A stretch of DNA of 5,781 bases from the NCBI GenBank assembly GCA_024691045.1, contig JAILOC010000033.1:1-5781 (forward strand), written 5' to 3'. Positions 1 to 5,781 of this stretch are shown here, one piece after another; position 1 is the stretch's first letter; the number at the start of each line of letters is the position of its first letter. This DNA is from Lachnospiraceae bacterium. GTDB lineage: Bacteria; Bacillota_A; Clostridia; Lachnospirales; Lachnospiraceae. Both the position numbers and the translations under genes were made by a program. The notes below the pieces were generated by a model. That model worked only from the letters and a program-made list of their open reading frames with translations, was not told the origin of the DNA and searched no databases.

Positions 1-1
1 C

Positions 2-604
2 GAGCTTCAGAGACTCTATAACGGAAAATCACTTACGGAAGATGCGGAGTTTTCTCTTGAAGTGATGAGACATATCAATGAGAAGATTGCAGAGTTCAAG
101 AAGAAGGATCACAGACTTTATGCGATCTACGGAACTCCCGCTGAGAATCTGTGCGGACTTCAGGTAAAGCAATTTAGGAAGAAGTACGGTATCATCGAAG
201 GCGTTTCGGACCGTGAATATGTATCCAACTCATTCCACTGTCACGTTACGGAGAACATTACTCCTATCGAGAAGCAGGATTATGAGAAGAGATTCTGGGA
301 TCTGTTCAACGGCGGCAAGATCCAATACGTTAAGTATCCTGTCGATTATAATCTCGATGCGATCAAGACACTTGTAAGACGTGCGATGAAGATGGGATTC
401 TACGAAGGAGTAAACCTTTCGCTATCATATTGTGATGACTGCGGACACGAAGAGCTTTCGATGGATGTATGCCCCGTATGCGGAAGCCGTAACCTTACCA
501 AGATCGACCGTATGAACGGATATCTGTCGTATTCTAGAACACACGGCGATACCAGACTCAACGATGCCAAGATGATCGAGATTGCGGAAAGAAGATCAAT
601 GTAA
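2..604 (+). CDS. nrdD: Anaerobic (class III) ribonucleoside-triphosphate reductase, C-terminal part (5' end outside window)
   Basis: This is the last 200 residues of the large subunit of oxygen-sensitive ribonucleotide reductase, which reduces NTPs to dNTPs using a glycyl radical. The frame is open to the left edge, so the GTG at 62 and ATG at 65 are internal codons. Seen here: the family motif YGTPAENL near 119-142; the stretch GVSDREYVSNSFH, matching the NrdD barrel; two CxxC pairs (Cys codons at 431, 440, 470 and 479) forming the C-terminal zinc site; and the glycyl-radical loop RMNGYL, with the radical Gly at 518-520, 27 residues before the end. That distance is normal for NrdD. The catalytic cysteines and the N-terminal ATP cone, if present, lie upstream. 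The stop codon shares its last base with the nrdG start, so the two are probably translationally coupled, as expected for enzyme and activase. Identification is secure. Confidence 0.96.
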   Translation, partial: ELQRLYNGKSLTEDAEFSLEVMRHINEKIAEFKKKDHRLYAIYGTPAENLCGLQVKQFRKKYGIIEGVSDREYVSNSFHCHVTENITPIEKQDYEKRFWDLFNGGKIQYVKYPVDYNLDAIKTLVRRAMKMGFYEGVNLSLSYCDDCGHEELSMDVCPVCGSRNLTKIDRMNGYLSYSRTHGDTRLNDAKMIEIAERRSM

Positions 605-1164
605 TGAGATATCACGATATTACAAAAGATGATATGAACAACGGCGATGGTCTCAGGGTTGTACTCTGGGTAAGCGGGTGCAGTCATATGTGCAGCGGAT
701 GTCAGAATCCCCAGACATGGGAGCCTGACAGCGGTATCTATTTTGACGATGATGCAAAAAAGGAACTGTTCGAACTTCTTTCACGTGACTACATATCCGG
801 TCTTACCTTAAGCGGCGGCGATCCTCTCTATCCGGGAAATATTGCGGATGTTGAGCATCTTATCAAAACCTTCAAAGAGCAGTTTCCTGACAAGACAGTA
901 TGGCTTTACACAGGAGACATATGGGAAGACATCAAGGATATGCCTCTTATGAAGTATGTAGATGTACTTGTGGACGGACCATTCGATAAGAACCTGAAGG
1001 ATGTGACACTTTGCTGGAAGGGAAGTTCGAATCAGAGAGTAATAGACGTTAAGGAATCGCTCGAAACCGGAGAAGTGAAGATCCACTGTCCCGACCATTA
1101 CACAGTACTCGACCCGGATTCTGTTCACGGAAGTTCCAGATCGGGAGTGCCATGTATGTATTAG
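604..1164 (+). CDS. nrdG: Anaerobic ribonucleotide reductase activating protein (radical SAM)
   Basis: NrdG is the small radical-SAM activase that uses a [4Fe-4S] cluster and S-adenosylmethionine to place the glycyl radical on NrdD. The 186-residue protein has the cluster motif CxxxCxxC at Cys26, Cys30 and Cys33, preceded by the typical NGDGLRVVLWVSGC stretch. SGGDPL at residues 70-75 matches the SAM-contacting GGE/GGD motif. Near the end, GSSNQRVIDV matches the family's conserved NQRxID. About 35 residues follow that motif, including two extra cysteines, so the protein is longer than the roughly 155-175 residues I expect for compact NrdG proteins. The start is fixed by a TAATG junction with nrdD and a purine-rich GGAAAGAAG just upstream. 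Genetic linkage to nrdD removes the main alternative, a pyruvate-formate-lyase-type activase. Confidence 0.95.
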   Translation: MRYHDITKDDMNNGDGLRVVLWVSGCSHMCSGCQNPQTWEPDSGIYFDDDAKKELFELLSRDYISGLTLSGGDPLYPGNIADVEHLIKTFKEQFPDKTVWLYTGDIWEDIKDMPLMKYVDVLVDGPFDKNLKDVTLCWKGSSNQRVIDVKESLETGEVKIHCPDHYTVLDPDSVHGSSRSGVPCMY

Positions 1165-1200
1165 AATTGCCGCAACCATACATATCTGTACCGATATAAT

Positions 1201-1206
1201 AAGGAG
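1201..1206 (+). promoter_or_regulatory. Ribosome binding site of dut
   Basis: AAGGAG lies five bases before the ATG at 1212 and fixes the dut start. It directly abuts a TATAAT hexamer at 1195-1200. A promoter there would start transcription at or after this site, so the hexamer is probably fortuitous. Confidence 0.8.
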
Positions 1207-1211
1207 TTCAT

Positions 1212-1718
1212 ATGACAAGAGTCGGAAAATTTGAAAAGGTAAGCTTTGATCAGTTTAAGGCCGGAATGGAAGGTATCTGCGAGAATGAGCAGGTGCTTAA
1301 TGAGAAATATGAACGTATACAGCTTCCTACAAGAGCGACTAAAGGAAGTGCGGGTTATGATATAAAATCCACGCTGGATTTTGAACTTGCTCCCGGTGAG
1401 ACCGTCAAGATCCCTACCGGTATCAGGGCCAAAATGCTCGAGGACTGGATGCTCTGTGTGTTTCCCAGAAGCGGACTCGGATTCAAATTCAGATTACAGC
1501 TTAATAATACAGTCGGAATAATCGACAGTGATTACTATTATTCCGACAATGAGGGCCATATCTTCGTTAAGATGACCAATGATTCCAAGGAGGGTAAGAA
1601 TGTATCCCTCAAAGAGGGCGATGCTTTTGCCCAGGCTATATTCATTCCTTACGGAATCACTGAAGACGATGAGTGCGAGGGAGTCAGAAACGGCGGATTC
1701 GGAAGCACCGGAAAGTAA
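1212..1718 (+). CDS. dut: dUTP diphosphatase (trimeric dUTPase family)
   Basis: This enzyme hydrolyses dUTP to dUMP and pyrophosphate, keeping uracil out of DNA and feeding dTMP synthesis. All five motifs of the homotrimeric family can be seen in 168 residues: I, GSAGYDI (45-51); II, PRSGLGF (85-91); III, NTVGIIDSDYY (99-109), with Asp105 in the catalytic-water position and Tyr108 in the uracil-stacking position; IV, GDAFAQAIF (136-144); V, RNGGFGSTGK at the extreme C-terminus, the flexible arm that closes over the phosphates. Two departures from the shortest family members are an N-terminal extension of about 33 residues (MTRVGKFEKVSFDQF...) and about four extra residues in motif III between DY and EGHI. 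I recall similar features in clostridial dUTPases. The gene follows nrdG by 47 bases with a strong ribosome binding site, probably within the nrdDG unit. dCTP deaminase is less likely because motif V is a complete dUTPase type. Confidence 0.93.
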   Translation: MTRVGKFEKVSFDQFKAGMEGICENEQVLNEKYERIQLPTRATKGSAGYDIKSTLDFELAPGETVKIPTGIRAKMLEDWMLCVFPRSGLGFKFRLQLNNTVGIIDSDYYYSDNEGHIFVKMTNDSKEGKNVSLKEGDAFAQAIFIPYGITEDDECEGVRNGGFGSTGK

Positions 1719-1765
1719 TATATAGAATTGTAAACTACATATAGTGTTTTTTAATAATATTTTAA

Positions 1766-1794
1766 TTGTTTTTGATGTCTGTATGATGTATCAT
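1766..1794 (+). promoter_or_regulatory. Possible sigma-A-type promoter for degV-miaB
   Basis: TTGTTT (1766-1771, 3 of 6 matches to TTGACA) is separated by 17 bases from TATCAT (1789-1794, 5 of 6 matches to TATAAT). The segment upstream is T-rich. A start site near 1801 would give a leader of about 40 bases. The -35 match is poor. An alternative pairing is TTGATG (1772-1777) with TATCTT (1794-1799), spaced by 16. The case rests mostly on position. Confidence 0.35.
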
Positions 1795-1795
1795 A
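1782..1795. repeat. 14-bp palindrome overlapping the putative -10 of degV
   Basis: Arms TATGAT (1782-1787) and ATCATA (1790-1795) are perfect inverted copies around a central GT. The right arm overlaps the candidate -10 hexamer, which is where a repressor site would lie. The sequence is AT-rich, so chance is possible, and I do not recognise it as the site of a known regulator. Confidence 0.4.
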
Positions 1796-1799
1796 TCTT

Positions 1800-1829
1800 A
1801 CGGTAAATTTGCAACCCAATACCGTTTTT
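1800..1829 (+). promoter_or_regulatory. Hairpin plus T-tract ahead of the degV ribosome binding site
   Basis: ACGGTA (1800-1805) and TACCGT (1820-1825) form a perfect 6-bp stem around a 14-base loop, with TTTTT at 1825-1829 and then the GGAGG of degV at 1831. With the suggested start near 1801 the hairpin would sit at the very 5' end of the mRNA, where it could protect the transcript or control access to the ribosome binding site. It could also act as a weak intrinsic terminator of upstream transcription. The large loop makes it only modestly stable. Confidence 0.4.
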
Positions 1830-1830
1830 C

Positions 1831-1835
1831 GGAGG
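1831..1835 (+). promoter_or_regulatory. Ribosome binding site of degV
   Basis: GGAGG lies six bases before the ATG at 1842 and decides the start. It rules out the in-frame TTG at 1809, which has no such site and would add an unconserved MQPNTVFRRYD leader. Confidence 0.85.
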
Positions 1836-1841
1836 TATGAT

Positions 1842-2708
1842 ATGTTTAAGATCTTTACAGACAACGGTTCTGATATTCCTGAGGATTATGCAAGAGAGCA
1901 TAATATCGAGACATTAAATCTTGCCACGATCATCGACGGCGTGGTGTATAATCAGGGAGTCGAGCTTAAGAAGGACAGATTTTACGAAATGCTTGCTGCC
2001 GGCGCTAAGCCGACAACTTCCCAGATCAATCCCGATCAGGCAAAGCAGTTCTTTGAAGAGCATATTGCCGATGCCGATGAATTTCTTTTTATCAGTATTT
2101 CATCGGGACTTTCCGGAACTTTCCAGAGCCTTACAATAGGCGCGAGGGAGATCATGGAGAAATATCCCGCCAAGAGGATCGAGGTTGTAGATACACTGAC
2201 AGGATCTCTCGGTGAGATGCTCACCCTTTACAAGGCTGTAAATATGAGGGATGCGGGAAAGAGCTTCGATGAGGTTGTTTCGTTTGTGAAAGAGAACGCT
2301 GTCCACAGCTGTCTTGCGATCACTGTAGATAACCTTATGGATCTGTGGAGAGGCGGAAGAGTTTCCAAGACCAGTGCGATCATCGGAACTATCGCAGCGA
2401 TCAAGCCTTTCATCACGGTTGAAAACGACGGAACACTTAATGCGGGCGGTAAGATCAGAGGACGTAAGAAGAGCCTCGATCATATCGTTGATCATATGGA
2501 ACAGCATATGGGATCATACCGTGATATGAATGACATCATCATGATCGCTCACGGTAACTGTCCCGAGGATGCCGAGTATTTAAAAAATAAGATAGAGGAG
2601 CGTCTTGGCTTCAAGAAATTTATGGTCAATCAGATAGGCCCCATGATAGGAACTCATACGGGACCTACCATCTGCCTTGCCGGTTATTTCGGAGAAACAC
2701 GCTCCTGA
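1842..2708 (+). CDS. DegV family protein (FakB-like fatty-acid-binding protein)
   Basis: DegV/FakB proteins bind one fatty acid in a deep pocket. In characterised Firmicutes they present it to the kinase FakA, giving acyl-phosphate for phospholipid synthesis. The 288-residue product is of normal family length and has no signal peptide or membrane segment, so it should be cytosolic. Visible motifs: TDNGSDIP (6-13), the family's N-terminal strand and loop; TTSQINP (58-64); SISSGLSGTFQS (85-96), whose Ser/Thr residues line the carboxylate site; DTLTGSLGE (117-125); RGGRVSK (170-176) with a following IKP; and GTHTGP (270-275), supplying the conserved His of the head-group site. It opens a probable unit with miaB, whose start lies ten bases past its stop. 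No fakA is visible, and genomes commonly carry several DegV paralogues, so the specific lipid and partner cannot be told. The family is certain; the physiological role is inferred. Confidence 0.93.
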   Translation: MFKIFTDNGSDIPEDYAREHNIETLNLATIIDGVVYNQGVELKKDRFYEMLAAGAKPTTSQINPDQAKQFFEEHIADADEFLFISISSGLSGTFQSLTIGAREIMEKYPAKRIEVVDTLTGSLGEMLTLYKAVNMRDAGKSFDEVVSFVKENAVHSCLAITVDNLMDLWRGGRVSKTSAIIGTIAAIKPFITVENDGTLNAGGKIRGRKKSLDHIVDHMEQHMGSYRDMNDIIMIAHGNCPEDAEYLKNKIEERLGFKKFMVNQIGPMIGTHTGPTICLAGYFGETRS

Positions 2709-2718
2709 AAAGGGCGTT

Positions 2719-4131
2719 ATGAATCAGTCAGATGTATTAGCAACACTTGCTCAAAGAGAATATGTAAATAAATCTCTTGATCTGTTAATAAATAAAGAAA
2801 AAGAATCAGGAAAGAAACTCACTGCATCCGTTATTACCTTCGGATGTCAGATGAATGCACGTGATTCTGAAAAATTAGCCGGTATTCTCGCGGCTTCGGG
2901 ATTTGAACTCCTTGAAGACAGTGAGGATGCCGACTTTGTTTTGTACAATACATGTACCGTAAGAGACAATGCCAATCAGAAATTATACGGTCATCTCGGA
3001 GAGGCCCATTCGAGAAAAAAGAAAAACCATGATATGATGATCGGAATCTGCGGCTGTCTTCCCCAGGAGCCAACGGCACTTGAGAAGATCAGAAAGTCAT
3101 ATCCTTTTGTTGATCTTATCTTCGGAACCCATAATCTCTATGCTTTTCCCGAATATTTAAACAGACTCCTTTCAGGTGAAAGACATATCTGTGAGATCAC
3201 CGATCATGCAGATAACATTGTCGAGGATCTTCCCGTCATCCGTAAGTATCCGTTCAAATCCGGCGTCAATATAATGTTTGGCTGCAATAATTTCTGCACT
3301 TACTGCATTGTTCCGCATGTCCGCGGAAGGGAAAGATCCAGGGAGAGCGCAGACATTTTGGCTGAGATCAGAAAGCTTTCCGAAAGCGGTGTAAAGGAAG
3401 TAATGCTCCTTGGTCAGAATGTTAATTCATACGGAAACGGTATCGAAGGAGAGATCTCATTTCCCGAGCTCCTTAAGAGGGTTTGCGATATTGACGGTAT
3501 TGAACGCGTCAGATTTATGACTTCACATCCCAAGGATCTTTCTGAGGAACTCATACAGACAATTAAGGCTGATGACAAGATCTGCAGGCATCTTCACCTT
3601 CCTCTTCAGGCAGGCTCCACTAAAGTGCTTAAGGAGATGAACAGGAGATATAGCAAGGAACAATACCTTGATCTTGCTCTTCATATAAAGGATGAGATTC
3701 CGGATATCGCCCTTACGACCGATATCATGGTCGGATTCCCCGGTGAGACCGCATCCGATGTTGATGATACTATCGATGTTATCAATAAGGTCGGGTATGA
3801 TAATGCCTTCACATTTATTTATTCCAAGAGAATGGGTACACCCGCAGCATCGAGGGAGGACCAGGTTCCCGAAGCACTTGTTAAGGAATCCTTTGACAGG
3901 GTTCTTAAATGCGTTCAGGAATCTGCTAAGAAGCAGAGCCTCCGCTGGAAGGGACAGGTTCTTCCCGCACTTGTAGAGGAAACAAATTCATCGCTTGACG
4001 GTTATGTAACGGGACGACTTTCCAACAATATGATCGTTCACTTCCCCGGAGCATCGGATATGATCGGAACCATCGTGCCTGTTAAGCTTGATGAATGCCG
4101 CGGATTCTACTACATGGGATCGTTAAATTGA
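2719..4131 (+). CDS. miaB: tRNA-2-methylthio-N6-(dimethylallyl)adenosine-37 synthase (methylthiotransferase MiaB)
   Basis: MiaB adds a methylthio group to i6A at position 37 of tRNAs that read UNN codons, stabilising codon-anticodon pairing. The 470-residue protein shows the order UPF0004 domain, radical SAM domain, TRAM domain. Cys43 (TFGCQMN), Cys79 (NTCTVR) and Cys113 (GCLPQ) should hold the auxiliary [4Fe-4S] cluster. Cys189, Cys193 and Cys196 in GCNNFCTYCIVP hold the SAM cluster. The following HVRGRERSR, and NTCTVRDNANQK, are MiaB-type rather than RimO or MtaB. Residues from about 405 form the RNA-binding TRAM domain. About 35 residues precede the first domain, common in clostridial versions. 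I chose the ATG at 2719, with AAAAGGG at 2708-2714, over the TTG at 2677, which would overlap degV by 32 bases. Its partner miaA, which makes the i6A substrate, is not in the window. Confidence 0.95.
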   Translation: MNQSDVLATLAQREYVNKSLDLLINKEKESGKKLTASVITFGCQMNARDSEKLAGILAASGFELLEDSEDADFVLYNTCTVRDNANQKLYGHLGEAHSRKKKNHDMMIGICGCLPQEPTALEKIRKSYPFVDLIFGTHNLYAFPEYLNRLLSGERHICEITDHADNIVEDLPVIRKYPFKSGVNIMFGCNNFCTYCIVPHVRGRERSRESADILAEIRKLSESGVKEVMLLGQNVNSYGNGIEGEISFPELLKRVCDIDGIERVRFMTSHPKDLSEELIQTIKADDKICRHLHLPLQAGSTKVLKEMNRRYSKEQYLDLALHIKDEIPDIALTTDIMVGFPGETASDVDDTIDVINKVGYDNAFTFIYSKRMGTPAASREDQVPEALVKESFDRVLKCVQESAKKQSLRWKGQVLPALVEETNSSLDGYVTGRLSNNMIVHFPGASDMIGTIVPVKLDECRGFYYMGSLN

Positions 4132-4139
4132 AATAACCA

Positions 4140-4175
4140 GCTGTGTAAGCAATGAACTACGCTAGGCACAGCGTA
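4140..4175 (+). promoter_or_regulatory. Two mutually exclusive hairpins in the miaB-mutS gap
   Basis: GCTGTG (4140-4145) can pair with CACAGC (4167-4172) around a 21-base loop. TACGCT (4158-4163) can pair with AGCGTA (4170-4175) around a 6-base loop. The two 3' arms share bases 4170-4172, so only one stem can form fully at a time. No T-tract follows, so neither is an intrinsic terminator. The 61-base gap otherwise contains only the mutS ribosome binding site. A role in RNA processing or in setting mutS expression is possible but unproven. Confidence 0.4.
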
Positions 4176-4180
4176 ATTAT

Positions 4181-4185
4181 AAGGA
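4181..4185 (+). promoter_or_regulatory. Ribosome binding site of mutS
   Basis: AAGGA lies seven bases before the ATG at 4193, in an A-rich context (ATAAAAAT). It supports that start over the downstream in-frame ATG codons at 4220 and 4223, which encode the conserved SPMMQ segment and must be internal. Confidence 0.8.
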
Positions 4186-4192
4186 TAAAAAT

Positions 4193-5781
4193 ATGCCTGA
4201 TATAAACGACGTATCACCCATGATGCAAAATTATCTCGAGACCAAGAAGCAGTATTCCGACTGTCTTCTTTTTTACCGTATCGGTGATTTCTACGAGATG
4301 TTCTTCGATGATGCGGTTCTTGTCTCCAAGGAGCTTGAACTTACACTGACCGGTAAATCCTGCGGTATGGATGAAAGAGCGCCCATGTGCGGAGTTCCTT
4401 TTCATGCAGCGGATTCATATATTTCAAGACTGGTTTCCAAGGGATATAAGGTAGCGATATGCGAGCAGGTCGAGGATCCGAAGCTTGCCAAGGGTCTCGT
4501 TAAGCGCGAGGTTATCAAGGTAGTAACTCCCGGAACCAATATGAACATTTTGGCTCTTGATTCCGGTAAGAATAATTACCTGATGTGCATATGCTATCTG
4601 GATAACGGAACAGGCGTAAGCGTTGTAGATATCTCGACAGGCGAATTCCTGGTTTCCCAGCTTTCGGCTCCGGGTGAGATCAATGATTTTATGAGCAGGT
4701 TTTCTCCCTCAGAGCTTATCTGCAACAATGCTTTTTCCGTTCAGAGCGATCTTCTTAATCTGATAAAGGATAGATATCAGATACCCGTAACCGTACTCGA
4801 CAATGCGATATTCGATGAAAAGACCGCAACCGGTGAAGTTCTTCTGCAGTTTAAGGTTAAGAGCCTTATTGGACTCGGGCTTGATTCGATGATCCCCGGA
4901 GTCATTGCGGCCGGAGCAACGCTTCTGTATCTTCACGATACCCAGAAGACAAGCCTCGGAAACATCACTCATATCCATCCCTATATAGCCGGGAAATTCA
5001 TGATGCTCGATTCTTCATCCAGAAGAAATCTTGAGCTTACCGAAACAATACGTGACAAGCAGAAGAAAGGCTCACTACTTGGTGTTCTTGACAGGACCAA
5101 GACAGCAATGGGAGGCAGACTTCTGAGAACATTTCTTGAAGAACCTCTTATTGATGATGCGGAAATAATCAGAAGACAGGACGCAATAGAGGAGTTTTCG
5201 AAGAATGCCGTATGCAGGGATGAACTCAGGGAATATCTGAATCCCGTGTATGATCTTGAAAGGCTTCTTGCGAGGGTGAGCTTTGGGAGTGCCAATCCCA
5301 GGGACCTTATCAGCCTTGCTTCGTCCCTTCGTATGCTTCCCCATATGATGACTGCGATCTCGGATATGCATTCTTCAATGATCGAAGAGATCAGGAAGGA
5401 TTTCGATCCCCTTTCCGATATCGAGGGTCTTATATCGGCATCCATCAATGATGAGCCTCCTCTTACTATCAGGGACGGTGATATCATCAAGGACGGTTTT
5501 GACGAAGAGATAGATAAGCTCAGGGTTGCCAAGACTGAGGGTAAGAAGTGGCTTGCACAGCTTGAAGAATCCGAAAAAGAAAGAACGGGTATCAAAACCC
5601 TTAAGATCAAATATCATAAAGCTTTCGGTTATTATTTCGAGATCACGAATTCTTTCCTCGATAAGATTCCCGATGACTATATCAGAAGACAGACTCTTAC
5701 AAATTGCGAAAGATTTACTTCCGCAGCACTTAAGGAGCTTGAAGATACGGTCCTTAACGCAGAGGAGAAGATCCGTAATCT
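4193..5781 (+). CDS. mutS: DNA mismatch repair protein MutS, N-terminal 529 codons (3' end outside window)
   Basis: MutS recognises base mismatches and small loops as a dimeric sliding clamp and recruits MutL. The reading frame is open from the ATG to the right edge. The N-terminus SPMMQNYLETKKQYSDCLLF leads into RIGDFYEMF (29-37), in which Phe33 and Glu35 are the Phe-x-Glu pair that wedges into the mismatch. GVPFHA (67-72), AICEQVEDP (88-96) and VTPGT (111-115) complete domain I. The connector and lever domains follow, with DSSSRRNLELTETIR and GGRLLRTFLEEPL typical of the core. KYHKAFGYYFEI and RRQTLTNCERFT, from about residue 473 on, belong to the clamp-to-lever return. The Walker ATPase domain, about 300 more residues, lies beyond the window, so an intact product cannot be confirmed. 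The Phe-x-Glu motif favours MutS1 over the mismatch-independent MutS2. The position after miaB fits the usual clostridial miaB-mutS-mutL order. Confidence 0.95.
   Translation, partial: MPDINDVSPMMQNYLETKKQYSDCLLFYRIGDFYEMFFDDAVLVSKELELTLTGKSCGMDERAPMCGVPFHAADSYISRLVSKGYKVAICEQVEDPKLAKGLVKREVIKVVTPGTNMNILALDSGKNNYLMCICYLDNGTGVSVVDISTGEFLVSQLSAPGEINDFMSRFSPSELICNNAFSVQSDLLNLIKDRYQIPVTVLDNAIFDEKTATGEVLLQFKVKSLIGLGLDSMIPGVIAAGATLLYLHDTQKTSLGNITHIHPYIAGKFMMLDSSSRRNLELTETIRDKQKKGSLLGVLDRTKTAMGGRLLRTFLEEPLIDDAEIIRRQDAIEEFSKNAVCRDELREYLNPVYDLERLLARVSFGSANPRDLISLASSLRMLPHMMTAISDMHSSMIEEIRKDFDPLSDIEGLISASINDEPPLTIRDGDIIKDGFDEEIDKLRVAKTEGKKWLAQLEESEKERTGIKTLKIKYHKAFGYYFEITNSFLDKIPDDYIRRQTLTNCERFTSAALKELEDTVLNAEEKIRN

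Larger units (their letters stand above)
1719..1841. other. AT-rich intergenic region between dut and degV
   Basis: These 123 bases are much richer in A and T than the flanking genes and contain no credible reading frame. After the dut stop there is a weak imperfect stem (TATATAG at 1719-1725 against CTACATA at 1735-1741, one mismatch), followed by six T residues at 1747-1752. This could be a poor terminator but has almost no G-C pairs. T-tracts at 1747-1773 resemble an UP-like stretch. The right half holds a possible promoter, a palindrome and a hairpin, listed separately. It is the most likely boundary between the nrdDG-dut unit and the degV-miaB-mutS unit. Confidence 0.6.

Noticed and set aside
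1195..1200. Perfect TATAAT hexamer just upstream of dut
   Set aside because: The nearest TTG-type -35 (TTGCCG at 1167-1172) would need a 22-base spacer. The resulting start site would fall at or past the AAGGAG ribosome binding site, so it is unlikely to serve as the dut promoter.
808..1218. Minus-strand open frame of 136 codons opposite nrdG
   Set aside because: It overlaps the conserved SGGDPL and NQRxID regions of nrdG, has no recognisable domain, and crosses into the dut start. It is treated as a shadow.
1734..1752. ACTA/TAGT mini-stem followed by six T residues as a dut terminator
   Set aside because: A 4-bp stem with one G-C pair is too weak to call an intrinsic terminator. It is mentioned only within the intergenic description.
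1809..1841. Alternative TTG start for degV adding 11 residues
   Set aside because: The added residues lie inside the leader hairpin and ribosome binding site region, and GGAGG is correctly spaced only for the ATG at 1842.
2677..2718. Alternative TTG start for miaB overlapping degV
   Set aside because: It would add 14 residues encoded by degV coding sequence in another frame, with no ribosome binding site. The ATG at 2719 has AAAAGGG upstream.
4981..5610. Minus-strand open frame of 209 codons opposite mutS
   Set aside because: It lies wholly inside mutS, whose conserved domains explain the sequence. The Ser/Leu-rich translation matches no family and is typical of an antisense shadow of codon-biased genes.

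Overview
The window is a compact, all-plus-strand stretch of bacterial chromosome carrying six genes, two of them cut by the window edges. Protein styles, moderate G+C with AT-rich gaps, strong AGGAG-type ribosome binding sites and the gene order degV-miaB-mutS all suggest an anaerobic Firmicute of the class Clostridia, with Lachnospiraceae the best guess. This placement is inferred from protein character and synteny, not from a database comparison.

Region 1 (1-1718) is a deoxynucleotide supply block. It holds the C-terminal 200 residues of the class III anaerobic ribonucleotide reductase NrdD, with its zinc-binding cysteines and glycyl-radical loop. The activase NrdG overlaps it by one base, and a dUTPase (Dut) follows 47 bases later. 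The logic is coherent: class III reductase works on NTPs and can make dUTP directly, and Dut removes dUTP while yielding the dTMP precursor dUMP.

Region 2 (1719-1841) is the longest gap, 123 bases and strongly AT-rich. It holds a possible promoter, a 14-bp palindrome over its -10 region, and a 6-bp hairpin just before the degV ribosome binding site. It probably separates two transcription units.

Region 3 (1842-5781) holds a DegV-family fatty-acid-binding protein, the tRNA methylthiotransferase MiaB ten bases later, and, after a 61-base gap with two mutually exclusive hairpins, the first 529 codons of the mismatch repair protein MutS. miaB followed by mutS is a common clostridial arrangement, often continuing to mutL, miaA and hfq; that continuation lies outside the window.

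I see no mobile element, CRISPR array, tRNA, rRNA or phage gene, and no previously undescribed system. The genes are recognisable housekeeping families. The points most worth checking are regulatory: the palindrome and hairpin ahead of degV, and the alternative hairpins between miaB and mutS.
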